From contig MU008164.1 of the NCBI GenBank assembly GCA_010909165.1, forward strand, positions 1,054,001 through 1,118,000: a stretch of 64,000 nucleotides of DNA, given 5' to 3'. Made by a program: the position numbers and the translations under genes. Origin of the DNA: Anthoceros angustus (Eukaryota; Streptophyta; Anthocerotopsida; Anthocerotales; Anthocerotaceae). Of the stretch, positions 41,507 to 51,800 are shown in pieces. Each line of letters opens with the position of its first letter. The stretch's first letter is position 1. The notes below the pieces were generated by a model that searched no databases, had not been told where the DNA came from, and was given only the letters and a program-made list of their open reading frames with translations.

Positions 41507-43385
41507 CTAATGAATCCTCTTATGGTCATTGGCAGAGAGAGTCACCTTTGTACCTTTTCCAATTGGTCGCTCAACGTCTTCATCCTCATGGCGTTGATGA
41601 ATCAGTCGTGAGAAAGACGGATGCTTCCCAGCCATGTACTCTGCAGCATAATGCATGCCTTCCAAGACAAGATGCCCTTTAGCCATGCTTCCTTCCGGCC
41701 TGGCTTTGTTCCGCACATGGCACTTCAGCACATGCATATATCGCTCAATTGGATACATCCACCTGGCGTGCATAGTGCCGTGTGTTCCCTCCTCCCCACC
41801 AAATGAATGATTAAGTGTTGCATTATATTCCAAAAGTTAGAGGGAAAAAACTACTCAAACCTGATCATCATATCCACCGTGTCGCGTTCCCTCTGACTAA
41901 TTTTTTCCGACCGAATTGAAGGCTGACATATCCATATGTACGTAGAATGCCCCCAACTGGCATATCAATGTATATTCATCATTCCCAAGGTGACCCTTTA
42001 GCGCGATTGGAAGGTAATATTGCATCAACAAATGCCAATCATGGCTCTTCAGGCCGGTAACCTTAGCTCCGCTGAAACAAGTTTTCAGATTCGCGCCGAA
42101 GCTTTGTAGGTGGCCGCATGGAACATATCTCAAACTTCACTGCCTCAACCTGTGGCCGCGTGAGGACATAAGGTGCACTAGGCAGGGCCGGGGTTTCCCC
42201 CTCATACACGGGCCACACCCAGGGTTTGGAATCCAAGGCCTCCATATCCAGCCGAGCGTTAACGTATCCCATTTCCCCGTAATTATGTGCCAGAGCGCTT
42301 GATAGTTATTCACTTCGACGTGCATAACATCTTTTAACCAAAGTTTCTCCAGACTCTGCATAGAAACACAATCAGTTGAGTCATTCACATGTCAAGGACA
42401 CCATGTTTTCACAAATCACACGGGCAAGGCATTACTTGAAGGTAGGGCAATTTCATGAAGAACAATGATTGCCGCTTCACGCTCGATTCTGGCGTGAGGA
42501 CATAAGGTGCACTAAGCGGGGTTTCCCCCTCATACACGGGCCACACCCAGGGTTTGGAATCCAAGGCCTCCATATCCAGCCGAGCGTTAACGTATCCCAT
42601 TTCCCCGTAATTATGTGCCAGAGCGCTTGATAGTTATTCACTTCGACGTGCATAACATCTTTTAACCAAAGTTTCTCCAGACTCTGCATAGAAACACAAT
42701 CAGTTGAGTCATTCACATGTCAACAGACACCATGTTTTCACAAATCACACGGGCAAGGCATTACTTGAAGGTAGGGCAATTTCATGAAGAACAATGATTG
42801 CCGCTTCACGCTCCAGTTACGCGTCTGAGCCCGCTCTGCCACTAATGCAATACTCCATCTACCCATCTTAGCCACAATGGCATTGACATCGTGGATGGGT
42901 GGAGGGGCCCGCACCTCAACCTGGTTGTTGAACGCGTCACGGTTATTTCGCCGCCGCGGGTCCCGTCTACTGGCGGACCATCGCCGATTTTCGGCATATA
43001 GCATGCATCTTGTCCAAAGAGTCCGACCACCGGGGCTCTAAACCTGGTCCACAATCCACACATGCTGCATATCCTCGCACCTGCAAGCCGAATAAGTTCC
43101 CCAAGCCAAGATAGTCACAAGTGGAAAGGAGCAGCGCTGTGCGCAGTGTGAAAGAACGCTTTGGGTCGCCTTCCTTCTTGGAGAAATTCGTTGCTGGGAT
43201 GCCTTCCCACAAGGTTTGCAGCTCATCTAAGAGGGGCTCAAGGTAAACATCCAAATTTGGGGCTTGTTTCGGCCCCGGCACAATGAGCGGCAGCAACATA
43301 TATTGCTTCTTGGTTGCCATCCAAGGCGGCAAATTGTGAATTACCAATACCACCGGCCAGATTTGAAGGATCGTGTGGCAGCCCA
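41507..43385 (-). pseudogene. CACTA TNP2-like transposase, C-terminal half
   Basis: Minus-strand frames show, in order: HTILQIWPVVLVIHNLPPWM (43380-43320), LIVPGPKQAPNLDVYLEPLL then DELQTLW, SFTLRTALLL, then after the duplicated block SFGANLKTCFSGAKVTGLKS and HDWHLLMQYYLPIALKGHL (about 42130-41980), and HARWMYPIERYMHVLKCHV then RNKARPEGSMAKGHL (41780-41690). These are standard TNP2 and DUF4218 landmarks. Several frameshifts occur, at about 43000, 42480 and 41880. The family role is cut-and-paste transposition. Confidence 0.85.
42158..42820. repeat. tandem direct duplication in the CACTA transposase (334 + 329 bp)
   Basis: Unit A is 42158-42491 and unit B 42492-42820. Both contain gtgaggacataaggtgcacta, cacacccagggtttggaat and gaccaagtttctcc-like blocks, encoding NDSTDCVSMQSLEKLWLKDV twice. 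The shared border word is gcgt (4 bp) at 42158, 42492 and 42821. Units differ by a few short indels. Confidence 0.88.
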
Positions 43386-43621
43386 TGATGGTGGAAAGAG
43401 GAGAGGAGAGGAGGAGGCAAGAGTAGCTCTCTCACATTGAGATGAGGCTTTGGAGGGTATTTATACCTCCAATAGGCTCCTAGGAAGCTCCACAAGAAGC
43501 CCCTAGGAAGGAGCACAAGAAGCTTCCTAGTGATTAGCTTGCTAAACTAATGATACTTAATCGACACCTAACTTAGACTAAGTGTATTAGTCTAAGTACA
43601 TTGGGCTTTAATACCCTTACA
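43386..43621 (-). repeat. 3' LTR of copia III
   Basis: On the plus strand it starts tgatggtgg and ends cccttaca. It contains a TATA box on the minus strand (ggtataaata, at about 43456-43466) and a perfect hairpin acttagacta-agtgtat-tagtctaagt at 43571-43597. It differs from the 5' LTR by a few short indels and two or three substitutions. Confidence 0.9.
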
Positions 43622-43632
43622 ACCTCCCACTT
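43622..43632 (-). other. polypurine tract of copia III
   Basis: The minus strand reads aagtgggaggt directly before the 3' LTR (which starts tgtaaggg on that strand). Composition and position are as expected. Confidence 0.75.
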
Positions 43633-43666
43633 AAAGGCCAATTTACCTTCAGAAGAATGGACTACC

Positions 43667-45030
43667 TCATGCCCATGTCCGAGCTTGTGCAAATTGTCTA
43701 GAGAGTCCCTTGGTAAGAATATCTGCGGGGTTGGTGGTGTGAACCTTGACAAGTTGTACCCTCTTGTCATCCAACACCTCTCGAATGAAGTGATACTTCA
43801 CATCCACATGTTTAGTCTTCGCATGAAACATCGGATTCTTTGCCAATTGGATAGCACTGCTATCACAATGCAACACCGGCTCAACCTTGATCCCCAAGTC
43901 TCCCACTAAACGAGCAAGCCATATGGCTTCCTTGCAAGCCTCGCCACGCAACATACTCGGCCTCTGTGGTAGATAGCGTAATGCACGATCGCAAACGAGA
44001 TCGCCATGAGATCGCCTCCAAAGGCACATGAAGACATAACTCGATGTGGACCTCCTTTTGTCCATATCCTGATAATCATCTGTACCCAACCACACATGCA
44101 TCTTCACTACCAAAACATATGCACAAAGCTTTTGTACCATTCGATACCTCATAACTCCTTTTATCGCCTCCCAATGCTTCTTGCCGGTTTGACATAAACT
44201 CGCTAACCACTCCCACCGCAAAGGCAATGTCGGACGTAGCAATCATTGCATACATCAAACTCCCTACATGATGAGTATGGGACCTTCTCCATTTCAGCTT
44301 TTGTCCTCCTCGAGCTTGGGCAATCCGCGCTTGAAAGTTTCACATATGGAGGCAATGGAGTACCCAATGGCTTCCCTTCTCCATGTTGAAACGTTGAAGC
44401 ACCCTGTTAATGTATTCCGTCTGAGACAAATAAAGCAGACGCTTATGTCTGTTCCGACGAATACGCATGCCAAGTATATGGCTCGCCTCCCAAGTCTCAT
44501 TTCAAAGTGAGCATTCAACTTTGACTTCAACGAAATCTCATCAAGATCGCTCAAAGAATTAGCATATCATCCACATAGAGGATCAAAATGAGCAAGCTTT
44601 GATCCTTAGCTTGCTTCAGATAGAGGCAATGATCCTCATCGCCACGCTTGTAGCCTTGAGAAAGCATAAATGAGTGGAACTTGTGATACCACTCTGGTGC
44701 TGTTTCAAACCATAAAGGCTCTTCCTCAACCTCGCACACCGATTCTCTTTGCCCTTCTCAACAAAACCTTCCGTTGCCGCATGTAGACTTCCTCTTGAAG
44801 GTCACCATGCAAGAATGCCGCCTTGACATCCATCCATGCAAGTTCCATATCATTCGCAACCAAAGCAAGAACACATCGCAAAGTTGTCATTTTGACTCGG
44901 TGAGAAAATCTCATCAAAGTCAATGCCTGTTGTTGCTTGAAACCCTTAGCAACCAATCGTGCCTTGTACTTTGGTTTGCCATCAAGGGTATGACCTTCAT
45001 CTTGTACACCCATTTGCCAGAGTGCCTTCT
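43667..45030 (-). pseudogene. copia III reverse transcriptase and RNase H
   Basis: From right to left on the minus strand: KPKYKARLVAKGFKQQQ, LALVANDMELAWMDVKAAFL then HGDLQEEVYM (45013-44790), a frame with PEWYHKFHSFMLSQGYKRGD and LILYVDDMLIL (YVDD catalytic box, about 44551-44600), then RNase H with MDKRRSTSSYVFMC and EACKEAIWLARLVGDLGIKV, HCDSSAIQLAKNPMFHAKTK, and NPADILTKGL at 43680-43710. The segments lie in different frames because of short indels. Catalytic motifs remain recognisable. Confidence 0.87.
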
Positions 45031-45479
45031 TATCCTAGGCAACCAACCAACTCCCAAGTTTGGTTCTTATGCGTAATTCATTTCGATCGCATGGCCTTCT
45101 CCCACTTCTCTTTGTTACTCATTGACATGGCCTCTTTGTAAGAAGAGGGTTCCCCACAATCACAACATGACATAATCCAGATGGATCATACCGCCGAGGT
45201 CGTGTAATCCTCGACCTAAGCATGTGCACCTCTATAGGTGCTTGTTCGACTCTTGGTTCATCTATCGGTGGAGGAATGTGCCCCGCACATTACCACGTAT
45301 CAACGCCCATGATGATCATGTCCATCTTCTTGGAAGATCACCCTTCGCACCTCCACGCTTGGAGTAGGCTTCCTGTGCATCTTGTTCTCATTGAAGAACA
45401 CGTCGTTAGTACGAACAACCTTTCTAGCCTCGGATCCCACAAACGGTATCCCATCTCACGAATCACCATAGCCAAGAAA

Positions 45480-46250
45480 AATACATTTCTTGGACTTAGG
45501 TGCCAACTTGTCCCAACTCTTTTGGAACATGGCGGTATGCCTCACCAAACACTCGCAGATGCTTGTAGGATGGTTTCTTTCCGCACCATAGCTCCTCGAA
45601 CTCGCTCATCAATTTTATTAGGAGATCATTAATAAGATGAACTGCAGAGACATCGCTCGCCCAAAACCCATTAGGCAATCCAGTTTGACAACAAAACCAC
45701 GCATCCTCTCCTCGAATGGTTCTGCTTCATCCGCCACCACACCATTTTGTGGAGGAGTATACGATAATTTCTTTTGATTCCCTTGGAATCACGAATGACC
45801 GAAAGCTTTCGAAACATACTCTCCACCATTATCTCCCTTAGACACTTCAATCGGTGGCCGATCGATTCTCTACAAGGGTGACAAATTTCTGAAACACCGT
45901 CGGAACTTCATCCTTTTTCCTCAAAGGATAAACCCACACCTTGCGTGAGAAAATCATCTATGAAAGTGACAAAATAGGAGGCACCGCCTAATGATGCAGA
46001 GGCATAGGTCCACATACATCACGTGAACCAACTCAAGAGGTTTACTCCTACTTTACCTCTTGTTCGATGTGATGATTTTGTCTGCTTCCCATATAAACAA
46101 AGGCTCACACATCGAGAGATCGAGAAGTTAAGAACAGGATATAACCGTAACGAGATAAAACCTTCATTCCCTTCTCGAGACATATGTCCTAACCGCAATG
46201 CCACAAGGAAACATTTGGTCGCTCACATATCACATGATCTTTGAGTTTAC
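45480..46250 (-). pseudogene. copia III integrase
   Basis: The minus strand at about 45790-45840 encodes GDNGGEYVSKAF, the second catalytic Asp region. Around 45496-45680 lies PNGFWASDVSAVHLINDLL, then KKPSYKHLRVFGEAYRHVPK, the typical end of the integrase core. The zinc-binding segment upstream (45900-46250) is heavily frame-shifted. The domain is recognisable only in pieces. Confidence 0.75.
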
Positions 46251-46513
46251 TCAAGTGAGTACAAAGTGCCACACTTCGATCCACGAGCTAACACAGAGAA
46301 CCTTTGGAGATCTTCCAAGAGTGATCCCCAAACCAAGTGGTAACCAAAGATCATCCAACATCTGCGCTAATCATGCTCTTTGTCAACTTCGAACATGCCT
46401 AACGCCCTTCAAAGATGAATGAAGATCCGTTGTCAAACTTGAGTTGCACATCACCACGCCGCGATCCGCATGCATAGTTATTTCCAAGCCTAACGCATCC
46501 TTTCCTTGTAGCA

Positions 46514-47440
46514 TCATACGCTAAACCACTCTATGAGGAGTAACATGGAAAGATGCACCGAGTCAATTATCCAATTGCGTAATAAATGACTATCCACGGT
46601 ATTAATGTGGCAAAGATTCAAGTAAGAAGAGATAAGGACATCTCCGTCCTCAGAGTTTAACTCTTCCAACTCGACATTCAAGTCGCCTTCTTGTCCCCGC
46701 TTCTCTTTTCCTTGGTCCTTTTGAACTTCTCGCACTCTCTTTTGAAGTGACCCTTTGTGACAATAGTGACACTCCACATTCTTGTTACGACTACGAGATT
46801 TGCTACGAGAAAAGCTTCGTCGGTTGCTTCCCTTCGCAGTGGACCTCCCTCTCACTATGAGGGCACCGGAACCTTTGGAAGGTTCCATGTTTTCCTCACC
46901 TCCTCGCCAATGTGCTACCTTCTACATTTACAATGGTAAGACCACTAGCAAAGGCACTACTCGATGCATTTAAAGGTGTCCCAACTCTCGTAATGTGACC
47001 AATGAAACATAGCTCTCACTAACTGGGAATGTGATACCTTGAGATGAGAGTCGGCTGAAAATGGTATTGAAATCATTCGGATGATCGGACATCCTCGTCC
47101 CTTCCTTCATCTTCAAGTCCACCACCGTTTCAACCAATACACCGAGAGCCGCACTTTGCTTCTCATACAGTCACATACCGCCACACCGTAACTCGTGGTC
47201 TTATCTTTCACATTGAAGTACACTGCTTTTGACAATGTTAGCATGATAGTAGATCTAGCAAGCTCATCCAGTCCCGCCACTCATCCCGGGTCATACTATC
47301 CGGTTTGACGCCTAACAACTTTATGGGCTTGATCCGCTCGCACTAGAACATTATACACTTGTTCTTTCCAACGGAAGTTAGTACCATCTAACTTCTCGAT
47401 ATTGAACATGACGCTCGATGATGAAGACATCATGACTCAA
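46514..47440 (-). pseudogene. copia III gag
   Basis: Gag starts near 47435 with a Ser-rich MSSSSSVMFNIEKLDGTNFR then WKEQVYNVLVRAD, typical of copia Gag. The zinc-knuckle region lies at about 46760-46840, preceded by basic RSFSRSKSRSRNKNVECHYC; the knuckle reads CHYCHKG then shifts frame. An acidic stretch (ELEELNSEDGD) follows before the protease. Multiple frameshifts break the middle (46900-47300). Confidence 0.78.
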
Positions 47441-47606
47441 AATCGATGATAAAACACTGACTCGCCTTGTCGAAAAGTCAAAGAAGAAAACAACACCGCG
47501 CCCGCTATTTTTTTGGATCGCTCCACGAGTATTCCAATAATTTTCGGCGAATTTTCTCGCTGGCTGCTGTCGGCACCCACGATTATTTCGTGCCGAGTTC
47601 TTGGCG

Positions 47607-47806
47607 CCCGCGCCGCGCCGCGCCGCGCCGCGCCGCGCCGCGCCGCGCCGCGCCCGCCGCGCCGCGCCGCGCCGCGCCGCGCCGCGCCGCGCCGCGCCGC
47701 GCCGCGCCGCGCCGCGCCGCGCCGCGCCGCGCCGCGCCGCGCCGCGCCGCGCCGCGCCGCGCCGCGCCGCGCCGCGCCGCGCCGCGCCGCGCCGCGCCGC
47801 GCCAGC
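47607..47806. repeat. (GCGCC)n pentanucleotide array, about 40 units
   Basis: An almost perfect 5-bp repeat over about 200 bp with one visible interruption near 47653. It lies between the 5' LTR of copia III (47816) and its gag, in the leader just after the PBS position. All six frames stay open and encode Arg/Ala/Pro repeats, which I treat as an effect of the repeat. Confidence 0.95.
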
Positions 47807-47815
47807 GCATGACCA

Positions 47816-48056
47816 TGATGGTGGAAAGAGGAGAGGAGAGGAGGAGGCAAGAGTAGCTCTCTCACATTGAGATGAGGCTTTGGAGGATATTTATACCCTC
47901 CAACATGGCTCCCTAGGAAGCTCCACAAGAAGCCCCTAGGAAGGAGCACAAGAAGCTTCCTAGTGATTAGCTTCAGCTAAACTAATGATACTTAACTGAC
48001 ACCTAACTTAGACTAAGTGTATTAGTCTAAGTACATTGGGCTTTAATACCCTTACA
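47816..48056 (-). repeat. 5' LTR of copia III
   Basis: The right-hand copy of the 240-bp LTR. Against the 3' LTR it shows short indels (ccc/cc, an extra ca before gct, an extra c in ctccc) and few substitutions. The bases next to its inner end, read on the minus strand, are tggtcatgcgc. Only the first four match the usual TGGTATCAGAGC primer site, so the PBS is degenerate or uses another tRNA. Confidence 0.9.
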
Positions 48057-49130
48057 AGATTGAGTACGCACTTGAGCGGTGTCCGCCAGGATTGAGGCCA
48101 TCTATGGAGATAGAGAACCGGATGTTCCGGTCTTCGACCCCAAAATTGTCAACCTCATCCAATTTCCGCCAGGCAGGAGTGTCGGAGAGAGTTCGCATTT
48201 CACCGTCACCACAACGGTGCCTTGCAAACCATGTGATGGCCTTAGCAAGTGCTGGGCACCGGAACATCCTTTGCAGTCGCTCAATAACAGGGAAATAAAA
48301 TAGGGTCTTCCTGCGGATGGCCGCGCTCCTCTTTCCCTTATGTTCCATGTAGAAAGGTTCACCGTACCAGCAATGTGTTGCGTTTGAGGCAAGGCCCCAT
48401 GCCAACATGCAACCTTTCACACACGCTAGAATTCGCTAACAACTCTGGCCCACACGCTCAAGAATCTGCCGTGCATCTTGCCTGCTGGGAGGTAGTGTGT
48501 TTCCAGGCAGAAGAGCAATGTGAAACAGACCAAAGAAAGCGTCCATGGCTGCATTTGATACGTTGAACTTGTCTTGAATTGTGAACATTGCAAGGGTCAT
48601 TGAAAGACGGTTTTCGACGCTTTTGCACGGGGTGTTGATATGAAACAAGCATATATTGGCTTGTTCCCTAAGGGAATCCTGCAACGGGTCTTCAACTCCA
48701 AAGATGAATATGGGCTCTTCCGAGACATCATGCAGCGGTGGGGAGGGTGGATGGTCCTCCTGCAATGCGTCCATGTCTGCCACACCATTCTGCAAAGCAT
48801 CCCCTGCGCACTCAGCATGTCCACCTTCGGTGCGTACTGCAGGCCAATTGGCTGGTGGCCACCCCGGTGGATATTCCTGGACACTATACAGAACAAATCA
48901 CCATTCAAGCGCCACTAGCAATTCTGCAACAAATACAACATAGCAATTACAAGGAGAAGGACTTACATGTACGATGAAGAAATTGTCCCAGGCATATGCA
49001 TGCCGCCTAGAAATGTCAGCTCTGATGGGGTGGTCGATCTCTTCACAATTTGGGCAAGGGCATCACAATGTTGGTATCTGGCAGTTTCGAGTGGGCGCTG
49101 CCATAGCTATTGATGTAGACCGAAATGGGT
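48057..49130 (-). pseudogene. CACTA TNP2-like transposase, N-terminal half
   Basis: Minus-strand frames show a Cys/His-rich transposase-associated segment (CPCPNCEEIDHPIRADISRR, about 49060-48985), then FGVEDPLQDSLREQANICLF and TIQDKFNVSNAAMDAFFGLF then HIALLPGNTLPPSR (48795-48450), and LFYFPVIERLQRMFRCPALA, RTLSDTPAWRKLDEVDNFGV and RNIRFSISIDGLNPGGHRSS ending SAYSIL at 48057. The next residues of the protein are on the far side of the copia insertion (HTILQIWPVV at 43380). Frameshifts occur near 48430 and 48900. Confidence 0.85.
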
Positions 49131-49943
49131 CACGTAAGTGCTAGGAATTTGTGCTCCGTTCAGGCACATGGAGCTTGATGCAGTCGGGGGTTCAGTGCAT
49201 TCGCGGAATAGACCCCTGAACAGGAGAAGCGTGAAAACCATTGGCGGGCGGCCGGAACAGTCTGGAAATGCCAGCAGCACACATTGTATGTTTGCAGGCA
49301 GCTAAAGTTTACGCTATAACTTAGGCAAAGGGAAATGAGGGCAATTACGTCCCTTGTAGGCTTCTGCTTTGTGCCTTCCATGACAAATGAGAGCATTCCT
49401 CAAGCGCCCATCTTCACTGGAAGCTTGTGCGATGGAGGATTTGCTCATGTTTCTGTATAACGCATTACGAAAAAAATGTTGGAGTTCTCGACACCCTTTA
49501 CACAAAGCCAACCAACGCCACGTTTACCCTTCGTCAACCTGACCCCTGTTTCCTTAAACCTTTGTCCAACCCCTTCGTAAACTTACCCTAGAATGGGTAC
49601 GCGGCTTCGGTATGCACTACGACTTCACGACTCGATGAATGGTCCTGTCGGACGGACATTGAAGGTAAGCCGCGGGCCCGCCATGAAGAGGCGCATGGAG
49701 AAGCGGATATACGCTGGGATACCAAGAGGACGGTCCACCGCCAGTCATTTCACGGCCAACTGATTGGTCACCCGGTCCATCTGCACATTCGATTTGACAT
49801 GCAATGACGTCCCCAGCCATGTATTTAAAAAAAGACCTGAAATGGACCAGTATCGGCCATCCAAACCGGGAAACTAACAAACATGATGTTATAATGTCAC
49901 GGATGAAGCGGCGTCATGTTAGCCGCTTAATAAAACGAGCAGC
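49131..49943. other. 5' noncoding and subterminal region of the CACTA element
   Basis: No coding domain is recognised. Short inverted words aagcggc and gccgctt occur near 49908-49930, as often seen in CACTA subterminal repeats. The stretch would contain the promoter of the transposase gene. Confidence 0.5.
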
Positions 49944-49955
49944 ATTCTTGTAGTG
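49944..49955 (-). repeat. CACTA terminal inverted repeat (5' end of the minus-strand element)
   Basis: The plus strand reads attcttgtagtg, so the minus strand begins CACTACAAGAAT, matching the plant CACTA terminus (CACTACAAGAAA type). It marks the outer end of the transposon. The following three bases (tga) would be half of the 3-bp target duplication; the partner cannot be checked because the other end was not found. Confidence 0.85.
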
Positions 49956-50663
49956 TGAGCACCCAACGAGCTAGAATTCATAGACGAGGGGGGCCAGATA
50001 AGGCAACACTTGCTTCTAGAAATACTCCATCCTACAACTGTTGTCGGATCGTGTCCAGATCATCGGTGATTGGAGACAAGTTCTCCCCATCAAAAAGCTT
50101 TGCCACTAGTTTCAAATCCGATCGCCTTGAAAATGTTCCATCTTTTTCGAGTGTGTTCTCGTCCCGGGTTGCAAGTTGACAAATCGGATCCTGATCAACT
50201 TCCCAAACAGTTTCCAGGTCGATCACAATCCAACTTCAAATACCGAAGTCATCACGGGGCAGGGTTTGTGTGACAATTTTTTTTTGGCCAGTATTCTACA
50301 TGATGATGCCAAGGCATCTTCAAGATTCCTTCATCACATATGGGCCACATCAGTGCACGATGGGCCGTAGGCGCCATAAACGTTTTTTGTCTCGCAACTT
50401 GCCCTCTGGTGTTCCAATGTCGTCATCTACTTTTATTTCTGCCATTTAGGGTTTTTAGGATACACACATACACATATTTAGGGTTTGCCTGGGCTAGACA
50501 TGGACATATATGTCGGATCGGACATGTCTCGAATGTGGGCATGTTAGACGTTCAAGACTATGTTTCCCTCTCACCGTCGCGCGATGGCCCTAAATGTTCG
50601 CATAGTACATGTTCAAGATGGTGTTTTCCCCATCGTGCATTTGGTGTGCGTGCCAAACAAGAT
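49956..50663. other. spacer right of the CACTA element
   Basis: Mixed sequence with short frames only. A T-rich run is at 50277-50286. A palindromic group around gacatgtc / gacatatatgtc lies at about 50500-50530. No gene or transposon domain is visible. Confidence 0.4.
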
Positions 50664-50865
50664 CTGGATGGCTGCCAAAGCCAGTCGTGCAAGGCCTGGA
50701 TGGCTGCCAAGGCCAGTTGCGTGAGGCCTAGATGGCTGCTCCATGCTATTTGCCACAAAGGCCTGGATGGCTGCCAAGGCCAGTCGCGTAAGGCCTGGAT
50801 TGCTGCCAAGGCCAGTTGCGTAAGGCCTGGATGGCTACTCCAGGCAATTTGCCACAAAGGCCTCG
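50664..50865. repeat. minisatellite of about 32 bp, roughly five units
   Basis: Units of the form aaggcctggatggctgcc followed by aaggccagtcgcgt recur with variants at about 50664-50840. Two units end in a longer tail (gctccatgctatttgccac, gctactccaggcaatttgcc). Copy A of the dispersed repeat near 6740 carries only one such unit, so the array expanded here. Confidence 0.85.
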
Positions 50866-51085
50866 TGACGGTTTGTTCATGGCATACTGACAGCCAGATG
50901 GGTGCTTGCGAGGATGTGTGAAGGCCGATAAGAAAGAAAACCTTTTGTGTCGCAACCTAAAAAGAATCTTGACACACCATTTGACGACATCGGCACACTA
51001 GGGGCAGGCACCCTCGGCCGATGTCGTCAAGTGTGTGCGGGAAAACTTCTTATTTAAAGAAACCCTTAGTGGCTCCCTAACGAGA
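50815..51085. repeat. dispersed repeat copy B with one intact hairpin
   Basis: Aligns with 6735-7065. Hairpin 1 (50972-51036) is kept and stronger: ttgacgacatcggc pairs with gccgatgtcgtcaa, with outer acaca..tgtgt extension. Hairpin 2 is half deleted: only its right arm, ggaaaacttcttat, remains. The same arrangement in two transposon-rich places 44 kb apart shows a mobile or duplicated family. Confidence 0.75.
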
Positions 51086-51624
51086 TCGATATTTTATAGT
51101 CAGGACATCAATTAAACATGCAATTAGCTCCACTGAAGTGATAAGAAGCTTATGTCCCCTCTAAACAACAAGCCACACAGTATACACATCGTTATTGAGT
51201 GAGGGCATTTTCTTCGGCAATTGTTTTGCTGTACCATAAACCCTTATAACATAGTCTATGCTTGGGAACCTTTGTATCGGTGACGAAGGTGCAATTATTT
51301 TTTCACACCACTCTTAATCGTTCAAGTGTCCTTGTGATCTGACCCTTCTCCAAAATTAATGCTCTGAAACGGTAATAAGACTTTGCTCCGCACTTGTGAA
51401 GCCCTTGTGTAGGCGTTTGAACAAATTAGCAATTGTAATGCCCGCCTGGGTTTCGTCTGCGATGTTGGTGGTATCACCTATGATGATTCGGGTCGAAACA
51501 AGTATCCTAGCAAGCAATCCACCACAGCTATGCTAAGGCTGTTCCTTGTCACCTACATATCGAGAACTTCCCACTCTCCAGTCAATGTTACTTTTGCTTC
51601 AAAGCCACATGATTAGAAACCTGA
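51086..51624. other. spacer between the dispersed repeat and the PPR relic
   Basis: No ORF with family similarity, no repeat and no RNA gene seen. Weakly AT-rich. Confidence 0.4.
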
Positions 51625-51800
51625 ACTTTGCCGGATGCGTTTGTAGCCAACAGTTTGGCGAACAGGCATGCCAAGTGTGGCAGACTAGAGGATTTTCAGA
51701 GAGCGTTTGACGGACCTGGTCAGAAGGATGTGGGTGATATGGAATGCCATGATTGCAGGGTATTCCCAGCAGGGCATGGGGGAGGAAGCTCTGTGACTAA
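51625..51800 (+). pseudogene. PPR gene relic upstream of the PPR gene
   Basis: Encodes DAFVANSLANRHAKCGRLED then FQRAFDGPGQKDV, then shifts frame into WNAMIAGYSQQGMGEEAL-like DNA. It closely resembles one PLS triplet of the downstream gene (for example around 54110-54280). The frame breaks near 51735 and similarity ends near 51800. It is a broken fragment, probably a by-product of duplication of the PPR locus. Confidence 0.8.

Larger units (their letters stand above)
43386..48056 (-). mobile_element. Ty1/copia LTR retrotransposon III, nested in the CACTA element
   Basis: Two LTRs of about 240 bp (43386-43621 and 47816-48056) bound a minus-strand copia interior: gag at 47440-46514, integrase at about 46250-45480, RT at 45030-44250, RNase H at 44240-43667. 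On both sides the flanking sequence is the same CACTA transposase gene, so the insertion followed the CACTA insertion. A purine-rich tract abuts the 3' LTR. I found no matching target-site duplication (gccca left, agatt right). Frames carry many indels. Confidence 0.9.
41507..49955 (-). mobile_element. CACTA (En/Spm) DNA transposon, split by a nested copia element
   Basis: Reading leftwards from the terminal repeat at 49944-49955, the minus strand gives a transposase-associated Cys-rich segment (about 49100-48970), the N-terminal TNP2 region (48910-48436), the mid region (48420-48057), then, after the copia insertion, the rest of the TNP2 domain (43385-41890) and a DUF4218-like C-terminal domain (41833-41507). 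This is the CACTA TNP2 order. The left terminal repeat was not found. Reading frames are broken, and a 0.33-kb segment is duplicated. Confidence 0.85.

Noticed and set aside
47437-47949. Long open frames of Ala-Arg and Pro-Arg repeats over the GCGCC array on both strands
   Set aside because: A 5-bp repeat without stops opens all frames automatically; there is no ATG context, domain or splice link, and the frame runs into an LTR.
50664-50865. Direct repeats that might be a CRISPR array
   Set aside because: The repeats are contiguous variants without unique spacers, in a plant nuclear context; they form a minisatellite.
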